From Holophagales bacterium (GTDB lineage: Bacteria; Acidobacteriota; Thermoanaerobaculia; UBA5066): DNA of 64,000 nucleotides. The position numbers and the translations under genes were made by a program. Below, one piece after another: positions 46,295 to 55,485 of this stretch. The notes beneath the pieces are model-generated. The model worked only from the letters and a program-made list of their open reading frames with translations. It was not told the origin of the DNA and made no database searches. The first letter of the stretch is position 1. Each line of letters starts with the position of its first letter. The stretch covers positions 1 through 64,000 of the forward strand of contig JADJZB010000023.1 in NCBI GenBank assembly GCA_016719485.1. Direction: 5' to 3'.

Positions 46295-47995
46295 TCAGTC
46301 GCTGGCGCTCACGGCGGATCGGATGCCTCGCAGGTAGTCCCAGCGGAGTACGCGATCGTAGACCCCGCCGGGCAGCGGGATACCGAACGGGTCCAGCAGC
46401 CGGACGGCGAGCTCCTGAAGGGCCAGCCGAAGCGGGCGGCTTCCGGCCCGGGCCTTTGCCTCCTCCATGCCAAGCCAGCCGGCCAGCTCCGGGTGCTTCC
46501 TGGCGAACGTCGCTGCCGCCTCGCCGGCCTTTTTCTGCCGGCGACGGAAGGAAGCCATATCCGTCGGGTGGTTGTGGCGTGTCCGCGCGGTCGGCCGGTA
46601 GACCATCCGGAGGGCGGGGTCTGCCCGTGTGGCGCGATAGGCGAACTCGACGTCCTCCCACGCCGCGTGCGGGAACTCCTCGTCGAAGCCCCCGAGCACC
46701 AGGAACGTCCCGCGGGGAAGCGACACGTTCGACGTGTAGAAGAAGTTGAACGGGACGTCGTCCGGGTCCGGAATGATCGCGTAGCCGAACTGCGTACCGT
46801 TCTCGTTGAGGTGCGTGAGGAACGGCGTGACGCGCATCCGTTCCTCGTCCCAGGTCGTGTAGCCGAGGACCGCGAGGGGACCGGATCCGCCGAGACGGTG
46901 GGCCTTCTCGTGCGCCGAGAGAAAACCAGGCTCCGGAACGGTGTCGTCCCCGAGGAAGAGGACGATCTCGCCCTCCGCGGCCGCGGCCCCCCGATTGCGC
47001 GCACGCGCCGGTCCCGAGTTCTCCTGTGAGAGCGCCTTCGCTCCGGGCGTTCGCGTGGCCCATTCCCTGAGGAACGCGTTCGTTCCGTCCCGCGACCCGT
47101 CGTCGACGACGACGACCTCGACGCCGAACGGCAGGCGCGCGCGCTGCAACTCGAGGGCGGCGAGGGTCCGCTTCAGCTCCGCGAGACGGTCGAACGTCGG
47201 GATGACGACGGAAACCCGAATGGCGGGAACGAAGGCGTCGGGCCGCTCGGGCCCGGCGCGGCGGCAGAGGGCGGGCCACGGGAGGGCGACGGCCTCCGCG
47301 CACGACAGCTCGAGGAAGGCCTCGGCCTTCGTCGCCCCTGCCGGGAGGGTCATCGCCCGGTAGGAGCTGATCCCTGCGACGAGCGCGTCGAAGGGCCTCT
47401 CGTTCAGCTGGCTCGCGAACGCGGCCACCGCGGCGGACTTTCGCGCCGCGACCGCGTCGACGGCGACGAGCCGGTTCGGGGCGAGCGGTGCGCTCACCTC
47501 GTAGAAGACGAGTCTCGCCGGCGCGTCGGGCCAGGCACGCAGGAACGCCGTGTGCGCCGCGCGCGCGGCGGCACGGTGGTCCGGGTGCGTCTCGGCGGGT
47601 GACGGCACGAGGACGGAGTCCGGCCTGACCTCCGAGAAGAGCGCCAGGAGAGCCGCGACGAGGTCCTCGCCCCGCGCCGCGAGCGAGCGGTCCTGGAACC
47701 CGAGGGCCCGCGGCGGCTCGGTGCCGAGGATCTCGGCGGCGCGCGTCGATTCCGCCAGGCGGGTGGCGACGTACGCGGCGGCGTCCGAGCTTCCCGAGAA
47801 GTCTCCCCCACCACCGTCGGTCAGGAGAACGGGAACGACGCGCCCCCCGGCGGATGCCACGAGAGCCGAGAGCCCGCCGCACCCGAAGACCTCGTCGTCA
47901 GGATGGGGCGCCAGGACGAGGAGCGTCTCGCGCCGAACCTCGGCGGCGCCGTAGGGGACGAGAAGGCACTCCTCGTAGACGGGAGGGGACGACAT
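46295..47995 (-). CDS. PIG-L deacetylase fused to GT2 glycosyltransferase
   Basis: 566 residues. The N-terminal half (about 1-235) is a LmbE/PIG-L deacetylase: the zinc-site motif LAPHPDDEVFGCGG near residue 28, and HPDHRAA later. The C-terminal half is a GT2 glycosyltransferase with VSVVIPTFDRLAELKRTLAA, VVVVDDGSRDGT, the acidic metal motif in FLGDDTVPEPGF and a WEDVEFAYR-like catalytic region. The fusion suggests one protein both deacetylates an N-acetylated sugar and adds a sugar, or that the two act on the same glycan. Start at MSSPPVYEE (47995). It is divergent from the GT4 gene with 10 bases between. Confidence 0.85.
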   Translation of the reverse strand: MSSPPVYEECLLVPYGAAEVRRETLLVLAPHPDDEVFGCGGLSALVASAGGRVVPVLLTDGGGGDFSGSSDAAAYVATRLAESTRAAEILGTEPPRALGFQDRSLAARGEDLVAALLALFSEVRPDSVLVPSPAETHPDHRAAARAAHTAFLRAWPDAPARLVFYEVSAPLAPNRLVAVDAVAARKSAAVAAFASQLNERPFDALVAGISSYRAMTLPAGATKAEAFLELSCAEAVALPWPALCRRAGPERPDAFVPAIRVSVVIPTFDRLAELKRTLAALELQRARLPFGVEVVVVDDGSRDGTNAFLREWATRTPGAKALSQENSGPARARNRGAAAAEGEIVLFLGDDTVPEPGFLSAHEKAHRLGGSGPLAVLGYTTWDEERMRVTPFLTHLNENGTQFGYAIIPDPDDVPFNFFYTSNVSLPRGTFLVLGGFDEEFPHAAWEDVEFAYRATRADPALRMVYRPTARTRHNHPTDMASFRRRQKKAGEAAATFARKHPELAGWLGMEEAKARAGSRPLRLALQELAVRLLDPFGIPLPGGVYDRVLRWDYLRGIRSAVSASD

Positions 47996-48005
47996 CGGGA
48001 CCGCT

Positions 48006-49592
48006 ATGATGCCCGAGATGCGCGTCCTGCACGCCGTCCACGGGTTCGCGCCCGAGTTCCGGGGTGGCGTGGAGGCGTACGTGGAGTCCGTGGCGTCGGC
48101 GCAGAAGGCCCGCGGAGACGACGCCTTCGTCCTTTCGGGCTCCGATCGCCGCGGCAGCTCGGCCCGCTTGACGGAAGAGTTCGTCGCCGGCGTTCCCGTC
48201 TTCCGGCTCGAAGGGCTCGGCCCGCACACCGAACGCCTGCGCGACCGCCCCGACGGCGAAGCGATCGTCCGCGGCCTCCTCGGGCGCCTGGGCCCCGACG
48301 TCCTCCACGTCCACTCCTGGCTGCGCCTCGTCCCGAACCTCGCGGCCGTGGCCGCCGCGGCAGGGACCCCCACGGTCGCGACGCTCCACGACGTCGCCCT
48401 CTCCTGCCCCCGCGTCCACCGCCTGAAGGCCGACCTTTCGTTCTGCCGGGCTCCCGAGTCCCCCGGGCTCTGTACCCCTTGCGTGAGGCGCGACCCGTGG
48501 GAGACGGATTCCGAGGTCGAAGACGAGCTGTCGCTGAGGGCGTCCTTCCTCGAAAGGGAGCGGTCTCTCCTCGCGGCCGTGCTCGTGCCGTCCGAGGCGC
48601 AGCGAAGGCTCCTCGAGGAGGTCGGGGCCTTTCCCGGGGGAGCGCTCGCGGTCCTTCCGGTCGCCCTGCCGGAGCTTCCCTTCCCTGCGGCCGCTGCCGC
48701 GCGCGCCACGCCAGGTCTCGACGTCGGCCACTGGGGAAACCTCCTCCCGGCGAAGGGAACGCACCTCCTCGTTGCGGCGGCGGCCTCCCTCCCCGAGTCG
48801 CTCGGCGTCGTCGTCCACCTCTTCGGAACGGCGCCGGACGCGGCATTCGAGAGCGCGCTGCGGTCCTCCGCACCACCGGGCCGCGTCGTCTTCCACGGTC
48901 CCTACGTCCCCTCCGATCTCCCACGCTTCCCGCTCGACGCCGCCGCGTTTCCTTCGCTGGCGCACGAGTCGCACTCGTTCACGCTCGACGAGGCCTTCTC
49001 CCTCGGCCTGCCCCTGGTCGTTTCCGACGCGGGAGCCCTTCCCGAACGGGTCGGACCTCGCGGCCTCGTCGTGCGCTCCGGCGACGCAGAAGGCCTCGCG
49101 GACGCGCTCCGGCGCCTTGCGGAGGAACCCGGCCTCCGCGCGCAGCTGCGCGCCGCCTGCCCTTCCGAACCGCCGATCCCGTTCCCGGAGCACCTCTCCC
49201 GGCTGGACGCGGTCTACCGGGCAGCGTGCCAGGCCGGAGCGCGCAGCCTTCCGGCACTCCCCGCGGCGCAGGAACGGCTGCTGGCACTCCAGCGGAGGGC
49301 CTCCCGCCGCCTGGACGAGGCCCTCGCGGCGAGAGCGGGGCTCGACCGCCTGCAGGCCCAGGCGACGTCGGCCGTCGAGGCGCGGGACGTCGAGCTCACG
49401 CGTCTCTACGACACCGAGGTCGCGCTGCGCGCCGAGGTCTCCTCCCTCGGCGAACGGCTCGCGCATGCGGTGCAGGATCTCGACGCCGAGAGGCACGCGA
49501 CCGGGGCGGCGCACGGCCAGCTCCAGGCGGTCCTCTCGCGAAGGAGCGTCCGGCTCGCGCTCAGGCTCTCCCGCCTCCTGGGCCGGGGCTGA
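48006..49592 (+). CDS. GT4 glycosyltransferase with C-terminal coiled coil
   Basis: 528 residues. The N-terminal domain has VLHAVHGFAPEFRGGVEAYV, a conserved cysteine pair CTPCVRRDPWE, and the GT-B C-terminal domain contains VGHWGNLLPAKGTHLLVAAA and HESHSFTLDEAFSLGLPLVV (the EX7E donor site). The final about 110 residues are helical and coiled-coil-like (RASRRLDEALAARAGLDRLQ), an unusual appendage. The 3' end overlaps the convergent GT2 gene by 32 bases. Likely a surface-polysaccharide enzyme. Confidence 0.85.
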   Translation: MMPEMRVLHAVHGFAPEFRGGVEAYVESVASAQKARGDDAFVLSGSDRRGSSARLTEEFVAGVPVFRLEGLGPHTERLRDRPDGEAIVRGLLGRLGPDVLHVHSWLRLVPNLAAVAAAAGTPTVATLHDVALSCPRVHRLKADLSFCRAPESPGLCTPCVRRDPWETDSEVEDELSLRASFLERERSLLAAVLVPSEAQRRLLEEVGAFPGGALAVLPVALPELPFPAAAAARATPGLDVGHWGNLLPAKGTHLLVAAAASLPESLGVVVHLFGTAPDAAFESALRSSAPPGRVVFHGPYVPSDLPRFPLDAAAFPSLAHESHSFTLDEAFSLGLPLVVSDAGALPERVGPRGLVVRSGDAEGLADALRRLAEEPGLRAQLRAACPSEPPIPFPEHLSRLDAVYRAACQAGARSLPALPAAQERLLALQRRASRRLDEALAARAGLDRLQAQATSAVEARDVELTRLYDTEVALRAEVSSLGERLAHAVQDLDAERHATGAAHGQLQAVLSRRSVRLALRLSRLLGRG

Positions 49593-50685
49593 GCGGCTCG
49601 TCCTTGCGGAAGGCCGTCGAGACGAGGACGTCTCCCGAGGCCCGCTCCGTGACCCGGAGATAGACCGGCCCCGCGGGGACCCGCTCCCAATCGGCCCCCG
49701 CCAGATCGAGGAAGCCCTCCTCGACGAATCGTCCCGCCGCCGGAGCCAGCTCGGGGACCGTGGTGATCTCGACGAGAACCCGCCCCCGGAAGCTCCACTC
49801 GAGGCGGGGCGGCGTTCGGACCACCGGGACGTCGCGGGCGGCGGCGGCCGGCAGGAGCGCTCCCGCCGCACCGCGGAGCGCGCGGGCCGCCCCGGAGAAG
49901 TGAAGGTCGAAGTAGCGCTGCTCGGACACCAGGAAGGCGGCGAGAGAACCCTCTGCCGAGCGCGCGGTGCTCTGCCCGTGGAGGTGGACGACGCGCGAGG
50001 CGGGAACGAGGATCGCCGAGAGCCCCTCGTGAGCCAGCCGGACGGCCCAGTCGGTGTCCTCGTAGAAGAGCGGATACCGGTCGTCGAAGGGCCCGACCCT
50101 CGTCCAGACGTCGCGCGGGACGGCGACGAGGGCGCCGACGAGGCCGGGGACCGCGATCGGGGAGGACGCCTCCCACTGCGGCAGCGCGACGGCGTGCCAG
50201 GCTCTCCGGAGAGGAGCGCCCCATGCCAGCCGCGAGCGGGCGAGGATCTTCGCGACCTCCTCACCCGGGGAAGGGAGCCAGAGAGGCGGAAGGAGCCAGC
50301 GTCCCTCCTCGTCCCACGTGAAGCGGGGCCCGGCCGCGCCGGCGTTCGGCGTCTCCAGGGCCCTGATCAGCGGAGGGAGCGAGCCGCTCGGAAAGACGAG
50401 GTCCGGGTTCGCGAGGAGGAGAACGTCGCCGGTCGCCGCCCCGACCCCGGCGTTCAGCCCGCCGGCGTAGCCGGCGTTCGTCGCGAGCGGCACGTAACGG
50501 ACCTGGTCGAGCGTCCCCAGGAACGCGCGTTCATCCGGCTCGGCGCTGTTGTCGACGACGACGACCTCGAGGGGGACGCCTGCACCGGCCGCCTCGCGTC
50601 GAAGACTCGCGACGCAGCCGGCGGCGAGGGCCGCGGAGCGGTAGTTGACGATGACGGCGGAGAGGAGGCGCACCAGCGACCGCAT
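49561..50685 (-). CDS. GT2 glycosyltransferase (rhamnosyltransferase-like)
   Basis: 374 residues from ATG 50685. GT-A features are LSAVIVNYRSAALAAGCVAS, LEVVVVDNSAEPDERAFLG, LLANPDLVFPSGSL (DxD-like) and DDRYPLFYEDTDWAVRLAHE. This is the usual layout of dTDP-rhamnose-type GT2s. The C-terminal 100 residues (RTPPRLEWSFRGRVLVEITT onward) form an extra beta-rich domain. Its 3' end overlaps the convergent GT4. Confidence 0.85.
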   Translation of the reverse strand: MRSLVRLLSAVIVNYRSAALAAGCVASLRREAAGAGVPLEVVVVDNSAEPDERAFLGTLDQVRYVPLATNAGYAGGLNAGVGAATGDVLLLANPDLVFPSGSLPPLIRALETPNAGAAGPRFTWDEEGRWLLPPLWLPSPGEEVAKILARSRLAWGAPLRRAWHAVALPQWEASSPIAVPGLVGALVAVPRDVWTRVGPFDDRYPLFYEDTDWAVRLAHEGLSAILVPASRVVHLHGQSTARSAEGSLAAFLVSEQRYFDLHFSGAARALRGAAGALLPAAAARDVPVVRTPPRLEWSFRGRVLVEITTVPELAPAAGRFVEEGFLDLAGADWERVPAGPVYLRVTERASGDVLVSTAFRKDEPLSPGPGGGRA

Positions 50686-50766
50686 TCTTTGGTAACGTCG
50701 CGGACGAATGCAACCCGTGGACGCCCGACCGAGACGGACCGGCACGCGGACCCGGACGGCAGCAGG

Positions 50767-51725
50767 TTGACCCGCCTCGAGGTGAGGGCGTTCGCGCCGG
50801 GAGACCTTCCGGGCATCCAGAGGCTCTTCCAGCGCGCCTACGGGTCCGAGCTCAGGGCCGAGGAGTGGGAGTGGAAGTACGGGCGGAGCCCGTTCGAGCA
50901 CTTCGGCGTCGTCGGCGAGCGGCAGGGCGAGGTCGTCGCGTACTACGGCGGGTGGCGGTGGCGCCTCCACGGCGCCGGCGAGCGGCGCGACGCTCTCGTC
51001 TTCTGCGACATCATGACCGACCCCTCGGCACGTATGGCCGGGCGCCTCCCGCCGCTCATCCCGCTGCACGAGGCCGCGATGGGGCTCGCTTCTGCGGCCG
51101 GCATCCCTTATTTCTGCGGGTTCCCGAACCGGGGCGCCGCTCGCTTCGGAAGCCGGTTCCTCGGGTACCGCTACGAGTGGATGGCCGCCTGCTCGGCGCC
51201 CCTGCCCACGCTCACCGTCCGGCCCCGGACGGCTTCGACGTGGCGATCTCCGACACGTTCCCGGAGGAGATCGACGCGCTCGCCGGCCGGCTCCACGCCC
51301 TCCCCGGCTTCCGCGTGGAGCGGTCGCGCGCCGTCCTCAACTGGCGCTACCACGCACGCCCCCAGCGTTACTACCGCGTCTACACGGTGCTCGCCGGGGG
51401 AGAGGCGAAGGCGTACGCCGTCGCCTCGACGGCGGGGCCCGTCGCGGTCCTCGTCGACCTGCAGTCGGGGCAGCCCGGCACGGGAGAGGGGCTCGACGCG
51501 CTCTTCTCCGCCGTCGCCCGCGACCTGGCGCCGCGGGGGATCACCGAGCTGCGGGTCGGCCTGACACGCTTCTCGCCCCTCCTGCCGCACCTGACGACCC
51601 TCTTCGGCTTCACCGTCACCGAGGACCAGAACCCCTTCGGGATCCTCCCCACCTCGCCCGCGGTGACGGTCGACGTGAGCCCCGCGAACTTCGACGCACG
51701 CTGGGGCGACAACGACGTCTTCTGA
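50767..51725 (+). CDS. GNAT-family acyltransferase (about 320 aa), frameshifted
   Basis: The first half begins LTRLEVRAFAPGDLPGIQRL, with RAEEWEWKYGRSPFEHFGVV, and contains FCGFPNRGAARFGSRFLGYR. After a one-base break near 51222 the second half reads PDGFDVAISDTFPEEIDALA ... VERSRAVLNWRYHARPQRYY ... GDNDVF. It resembles the large GNAT proteins that accompany polysaccharide gene clusters and may acylate a sugar or an amino sugar precursor. The start is uncertain: TTG 50767 is the only in-frame candidate close by. The next gene starts inside its stop (TGATG). Confidence 0.65.
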
Positions 51726-53002
51726 TGTCGCGGATCCTCGTCCTCTCGCCGGAACCCGCGCGCTCCCGGATGGCCGGCATGGGGATCCGGGCGTGCGAGA
51801 TCGCGCGGCATCTCGCGGCCGCCGGCCACTCCACGACGCTCGCCGCTCCCGGCGACCCCGCCGAAGCTCCGGAGTGGCTGGGCTCCTCGGGCGTCGCGCT
51901 CGAGCGGCTCGATGCCGCCACGCTCGCCCCGCTCGCGGCGCGACACGACGGCGCCGTCGTCTCCGGCCACGTCTCGAACGAGCTGTTCCGGGTCGCAGCA
52001 CCGCTCCCGACTCTCGTCGACCTCTACGACCCGTTCCTCGTCGAGAACCTCGCCTACGCCTCACGCCTCGGCCCCGGGGTCTTCCGGCACGATCACGCCA
52101 CGCTCTCCCTGCAGCTCGAGCGAGGCGACCGCTTCCTCGTCTCCTCGCCGCTGCAGCGCGCGTTCTTCGCCGGCTTCCTCCTGGCAATCGGCCGGGTGAA
52201 CCCGGGAGTCTGGGCCGACGACCCCTCGCTCGAGCGGCTCCTTTCCGTCGCGCCCTTCGGTGTCCCCGCCGAGCCGCCGGTCCCGGGGCCGGCTCTTCTG
52301 CGGACGGCCGGCAACGGCATCGGCCCGGACGACCCCGTCCTCTTCTTCGGCGGCGTCTACGACTGGTACGACCCCGCGGCCCTTCTCGCCGTCTTCGACC
52401 GCGTGCTCGAGAGCGTCCCCGCGTGCCGCCTCGTCTTCGTGGCGAGCCCCAATCCCGACACGACACCGCAGGGCGCCTACGCGCGGGCGGCGGAGACGGC
52501 GCGCGCGCGCGGCTGGCACGGCCGCCAGGTCCTGTTCGTCCCGTGGTTCCCGTACGACGCCCGTGGCGCCGTCTACCTCGAGGCGACGGCCGCGGTCCTG
52601 ACGCACCGCCCCGGGCTCGAGACCGACCTGTCGCTGCGCACGCGCGGCCTCGACTTCCTCTGGGCGGGCCTCCCGATCGTCTCGAACCGGGGAGGCGCGA
52701 TGGGGCAGCTCCTCGCCGATTCGGGCGCGGGGCTCCTCGTCGACACCGACGACGCCGAGGGTCTCGCCGCCGCCCTCGTGAAGGTCCTCACCGATCCGGC
52801 GGTCCGGGCCGACCTCTCGGCGCGCGGCCGGGCCGCGGCCGCGGCGTACCGCTGGGAACGGACCCTCGCGCCTGTCCTCGACTTCGCCGCCGCCCCCGCG
52901 TTCGACCCGCACCGCCCGGCCGCTCGCCCCGGCGCGGCAGGCGCCTCGCGCAGCCTGAGGGAGCGGCTCGCCGACGCCCTCTCCACGAGGCGCGGCCGGT
53001 GA
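51725..53002 (+). CDS. GT4 glycosyltransferase
   Basis: 425 residues. The N-terminal MSRILVLSPEPARSRMAGMG (GT-B start) is followed by PVLFFGGVYDWYDPAALLAV and a conserved RLVFVASPNPDTTPQGAYAR region. Donor-site residues GLPIVSNRGGAMGQLLADSG and TDDAEGLAAALVKVL come next. It resembles large-cluster GT4 enzymes in which the catalytic Glu is replaced by other residues. The stop overlaps the following GT2 gene by 4 bases. Confidence 0.85.
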   Translation: MSRILVLSPEPARSRMAGMGIRACEIARHLAAAGHSTTLAAPGDPAEAPEWLGSSGVALERLDAATLAPLAARHDGAVVSGHVSNELFRVAAPLPTLVDLYDPFLVENLAYASRLGPGVFRHDHATLSLQLERGDRFLVSSPLQRAFFAGFLLAIGRVNPGVWADDPSLERLLSVAPFGVPAEPPVPGPALLRTAGNGIGPDDPVLFFGGVYDWYDPAALLAVFDRVLESVPACRLVFVASPNPDTTPQGAYARAAETARARGWHGRQVLFVPWFPYDARGAVYLEATAAVLTHRPGLETDLSLRTRGLDFLWAGLPIVSNRGGAMGQLLADSGAGLLVDTDDAEGLAAALVKVLTDPAVRADLSARGRAAAAAYRWERTLAPVLDFAAAPAFDPHRPAARPGAAGASRSLRERLADALSTRRGR

Positions 53003-54244
53003 GCGTCCCCGCCGTCTCGATCGTCGTCCTGACCCACGACGGGCGCGACCACCTCGCGACCTGCCTCGCCTCTCTCGCCCAGGACGGCTGGCCGTCCGGC
53101 GACGTCGAGGTCGTCGTCGTCGACAACGGCTCGACCGACGGAACCGCCGCGCTCGTGAGGACGGACTTCCCGGCCGTCCGGCTGCTGCCGGCGGGACGCA
53201 ACCTCGGCTTCGCCCCCGGTGTCCGCTTCGGTGCCCAGGAGTGCCGCGGCGAGACCCTCGTCCTCCTCAACAACGACACGAAAGTCGAGAAGGGGTGGCT
53301 CTCGGCGCTCGTCTCGGCGCTCGACGGCGCCCCGGCCGACGTGGCCGCCGTCACCGGGCGGATCGTCAGCTGGGACGGCACGAAGGTCGACTACCGCGAC
53401 ACGCTCCTCACCTTCGACGGTCACGCGTTCCAGAAGGACTTCGGCCGGCCGGTCGCGGACGTGCGCGACGACCCGCCGGGCGCGCCGCGCCTCGCCCCGT
53501 GCGGCGGGAACATGGCGATGAGGAAGGAGACGTTCCTCGCGCACGGGGGCTTCGACGACGACTTCTTCGCCTACCTCGAGGACGTCGACCTCGGCCTGCG
53601 CCTCGCGTCCCGCGGCCTCGGGACGGCCTACGAGCCCCGCGCCGTCGTCCGCCACCGGTCGGGCGCCACCGGCGAGGCCCTCGGCATCTTCAACCGCGGC
53701 TTCCTGATCGAGAAGAACGCCTTCGCGACGTTCTTCAAGAACGTCGACGACGAGCTGCGGACCGCGCTCCTCCCGGCCGTCCTCCTGACGTTCCTCCACC
53801 GGACCGAGCGGATCCTCCGCGAGACGGCCCCCGGCGGCGGCGCCCTCACGATCGACCCTTACCGGGACGGCAGGGCCCGGCGGGCGCGCCGTTGCGCCCC
53901 GGGGCCTCCGGCGCCGGGCCGTCCACGCCGTCGCGCGCCTCCTGGGGGTCGCCGTGCCCGAGAGCGGCCCGGACCTCGCCGGCGAGCACGCGCTGTCGAG
54001 TCTCAGGGCCCTCCACCGGATCGCCGTCGACCTCCCCCGGCTCGAGGAGAAGCGGCGGGAGAACGAGCGCCTTCGCACCGTCCCGACGCGCGCGATCTTC
54101 GAGCGGTTCCGTCCGGCGATCGTCCCGACCTACCCGGGCGACGAGGAGCTCTTCTCCTCCGACGCCTTCACGTCCCTCCTCCCGCCCGGCCTCGATCTCC
54201 CGTGCCTCACCCTCGCGGACGTCATGGCCTGGCCGGCCCGCTGA
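52999..54244 (+). CDS. GT2 glycosyltransferase, frameshifted
   Basis: About 415 residues once repaired. GTG start overlapping the previous stop. The GT-A domain carries VSIVVLTHDGRDHLATCLAS, VVVVDNGSTDGTAALVR, LLNNDTKVEKGWLSALVSAL and FFAYLEDVDLGLRLASRGLG. Near 53885 the frame changes; the other frame gives LRRRAVHAVARLLGVAVPES, DVPRLEEKRRENERLRT-like segments and PAIVPTYPGDEELFSSDAFT to the end. Such enzymes add sugars during O-antigen or capsule assembly. It is followed 35 bases later by the Wzt-like ATPase gene. Confidence 0.8.
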
Positions 54245-54278
54245 GAGCAGGCGTCCCCTAAGATCCGGTTTGCCCACG

Positions 54279-55463
54279 ATGAGCACCCCCGCACTCGCCT
54301 TCCAGGGAATCTCGAAGGTCTACCGCGTCTACACCCGCCCCGCCGACCGGCTGATCGAAGCCATCACCGGCCGGCAGCGGCACGAGGAGGTCTATGCCCT
54401 CCGCAGCGTCTCGGGCCGGCTCGAGCGCGGGGAGGTGATGGGTCTCATCGGGGAGAACGGCTCGGGCAAGAGCACGCTCCTGAAGATCCTCGCCGGGACG
54501 ACTCCCCCCACGACCGGGGAGTTCACCGTGCCGGGCCGCATCGCGTCGATCCTGGAGCTGGGCGCATCGTTCCACCCGGAGGTGACGGGACGGCAGAACG
54601 CGGTGCTGCAGGCGGCCCTGACGGGCCTGTCGCGGTCCGAGATCGACGCCGCCCTTCCCGAGATCGAGGCGTTCGCCGAGCTGGGCGAGTTCTTCGACCG
54701 GACGGTGAAGACCTACTCCTCGGGGATGTCGATGCGCCTCGCCTTCGCCGTCGCCACGGCGGTCCTCCCCGACGTCGTGATCCTGGACGAGGCCCTCGCC
54801 GTGGGCGACGCGCGGTTCCAGAAGAAGTGCATCGACCGGATCTTCGACCTGAAGAGCTCGGGCCGGACGATCTTCTTCTGCAGCCACGCGCTCTACTACA
54901 TCTCCACGTTCTGCGACCACGCGGTCTGGCTGCGCGACGGCCTCGTCGCGGCCGAGGGCGAGGCGCAGAAGGTCGTCCTCGAGTACGAGCGGTTCCTGGC
55001 CGCCAAGGACGGCGTGCGAGAGAGCACGAGCGCCGTCCCCGACGGCGCCGGGACCCACGCGAAGATCCTCTCCGTGCGGCTCCTCGACCGCGACGGCCTC
55101 GAGCGGCACGAGTTCGCGCCGGGCGACGCCTGGGCCGCCGAGGTCGACTTCGCCGTCGACGACCCCGCCCGCCCCGTCCAGCTCCACGTGGCCGTCTCCA
55201 CGCCCGACAACATCGTCTGCTTCACGGCCGACTCGCGCCTCGACGGCGCAGGCCCGTTCTCGGGCCGGGACCGGCAGCGCGTCCGCGTCTCCGTTCCGTC
55301 GCTCCCGCTCGGCAAGGGCGAGTTCGTCGTCTTCGCCTACGTCGGGGACGAGACCTCGCTCGCGCTCTACGACGCCCGCAGCGACCTGCGCTTCCGCGTG
55401 GAGTCCCCGGTGTGGCGCAGCGGCCTGATGAGCGTCGAGTCGAGGTGGACCGTCGAGCCCTGA
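54279..55463 (+). CDS. Polysaccharide ABC-exporter ATPase, Wzt-like
   Basis: 394 residues. The ATPase domain holds GLIGENGSGKSTLLKILAG (Walker A), SSGMSMRLAFAVATAV (signature) and VVILDEALAVGDARFQKKCI (Walker B), ending in a HALYYISTFCDHAVWLRDG switch region. A C-terminal beta-sandwich of about 150 residues (FAPGDAWAAEVDFAVDDPAR...) fits the carbohydrate-binding domain of Wzt. It would power export of a finished polysaccharide with a Wzm permease. No permease is present in the window. Confidence 0.88.
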   Translation: MSTPALAFQGISKVYRVYTRPADRLIEAITGRQRHEEVYALRSVSGRLERGEVMGLIGENGSGKSTLLKILAGTTPPTTGEFTVPGRIASILELGASFHPEVTGRQNAVLQAALTGLSRSEIDAALPEIEAFAELGEFFDRTVKTYSSGMSMRLAFAVATAVLPDVVILDEALAVGDARFQKKCIDRIFDLKSSGRTIFFCSHALYYISTFCDHAVWLRDGLVAAEGEAQKVVLEYERFLAAKDGVRESTSAVPDGAGTHAKILSVRLLDRDGLERHEFAPGDAWAAEVDFAVDDPARPVQLHVAVSTPDNIVCFTADSRLDGAGPFSGRDRQRVRVSVPSLPLGKGEFVVFAYVGDETSLALYDARSDLRFRVESPVWRSGLMSVESRWTVEP

Positions 55464-55485
55464 GTCCCCCGGGGACCCGGCGCGC

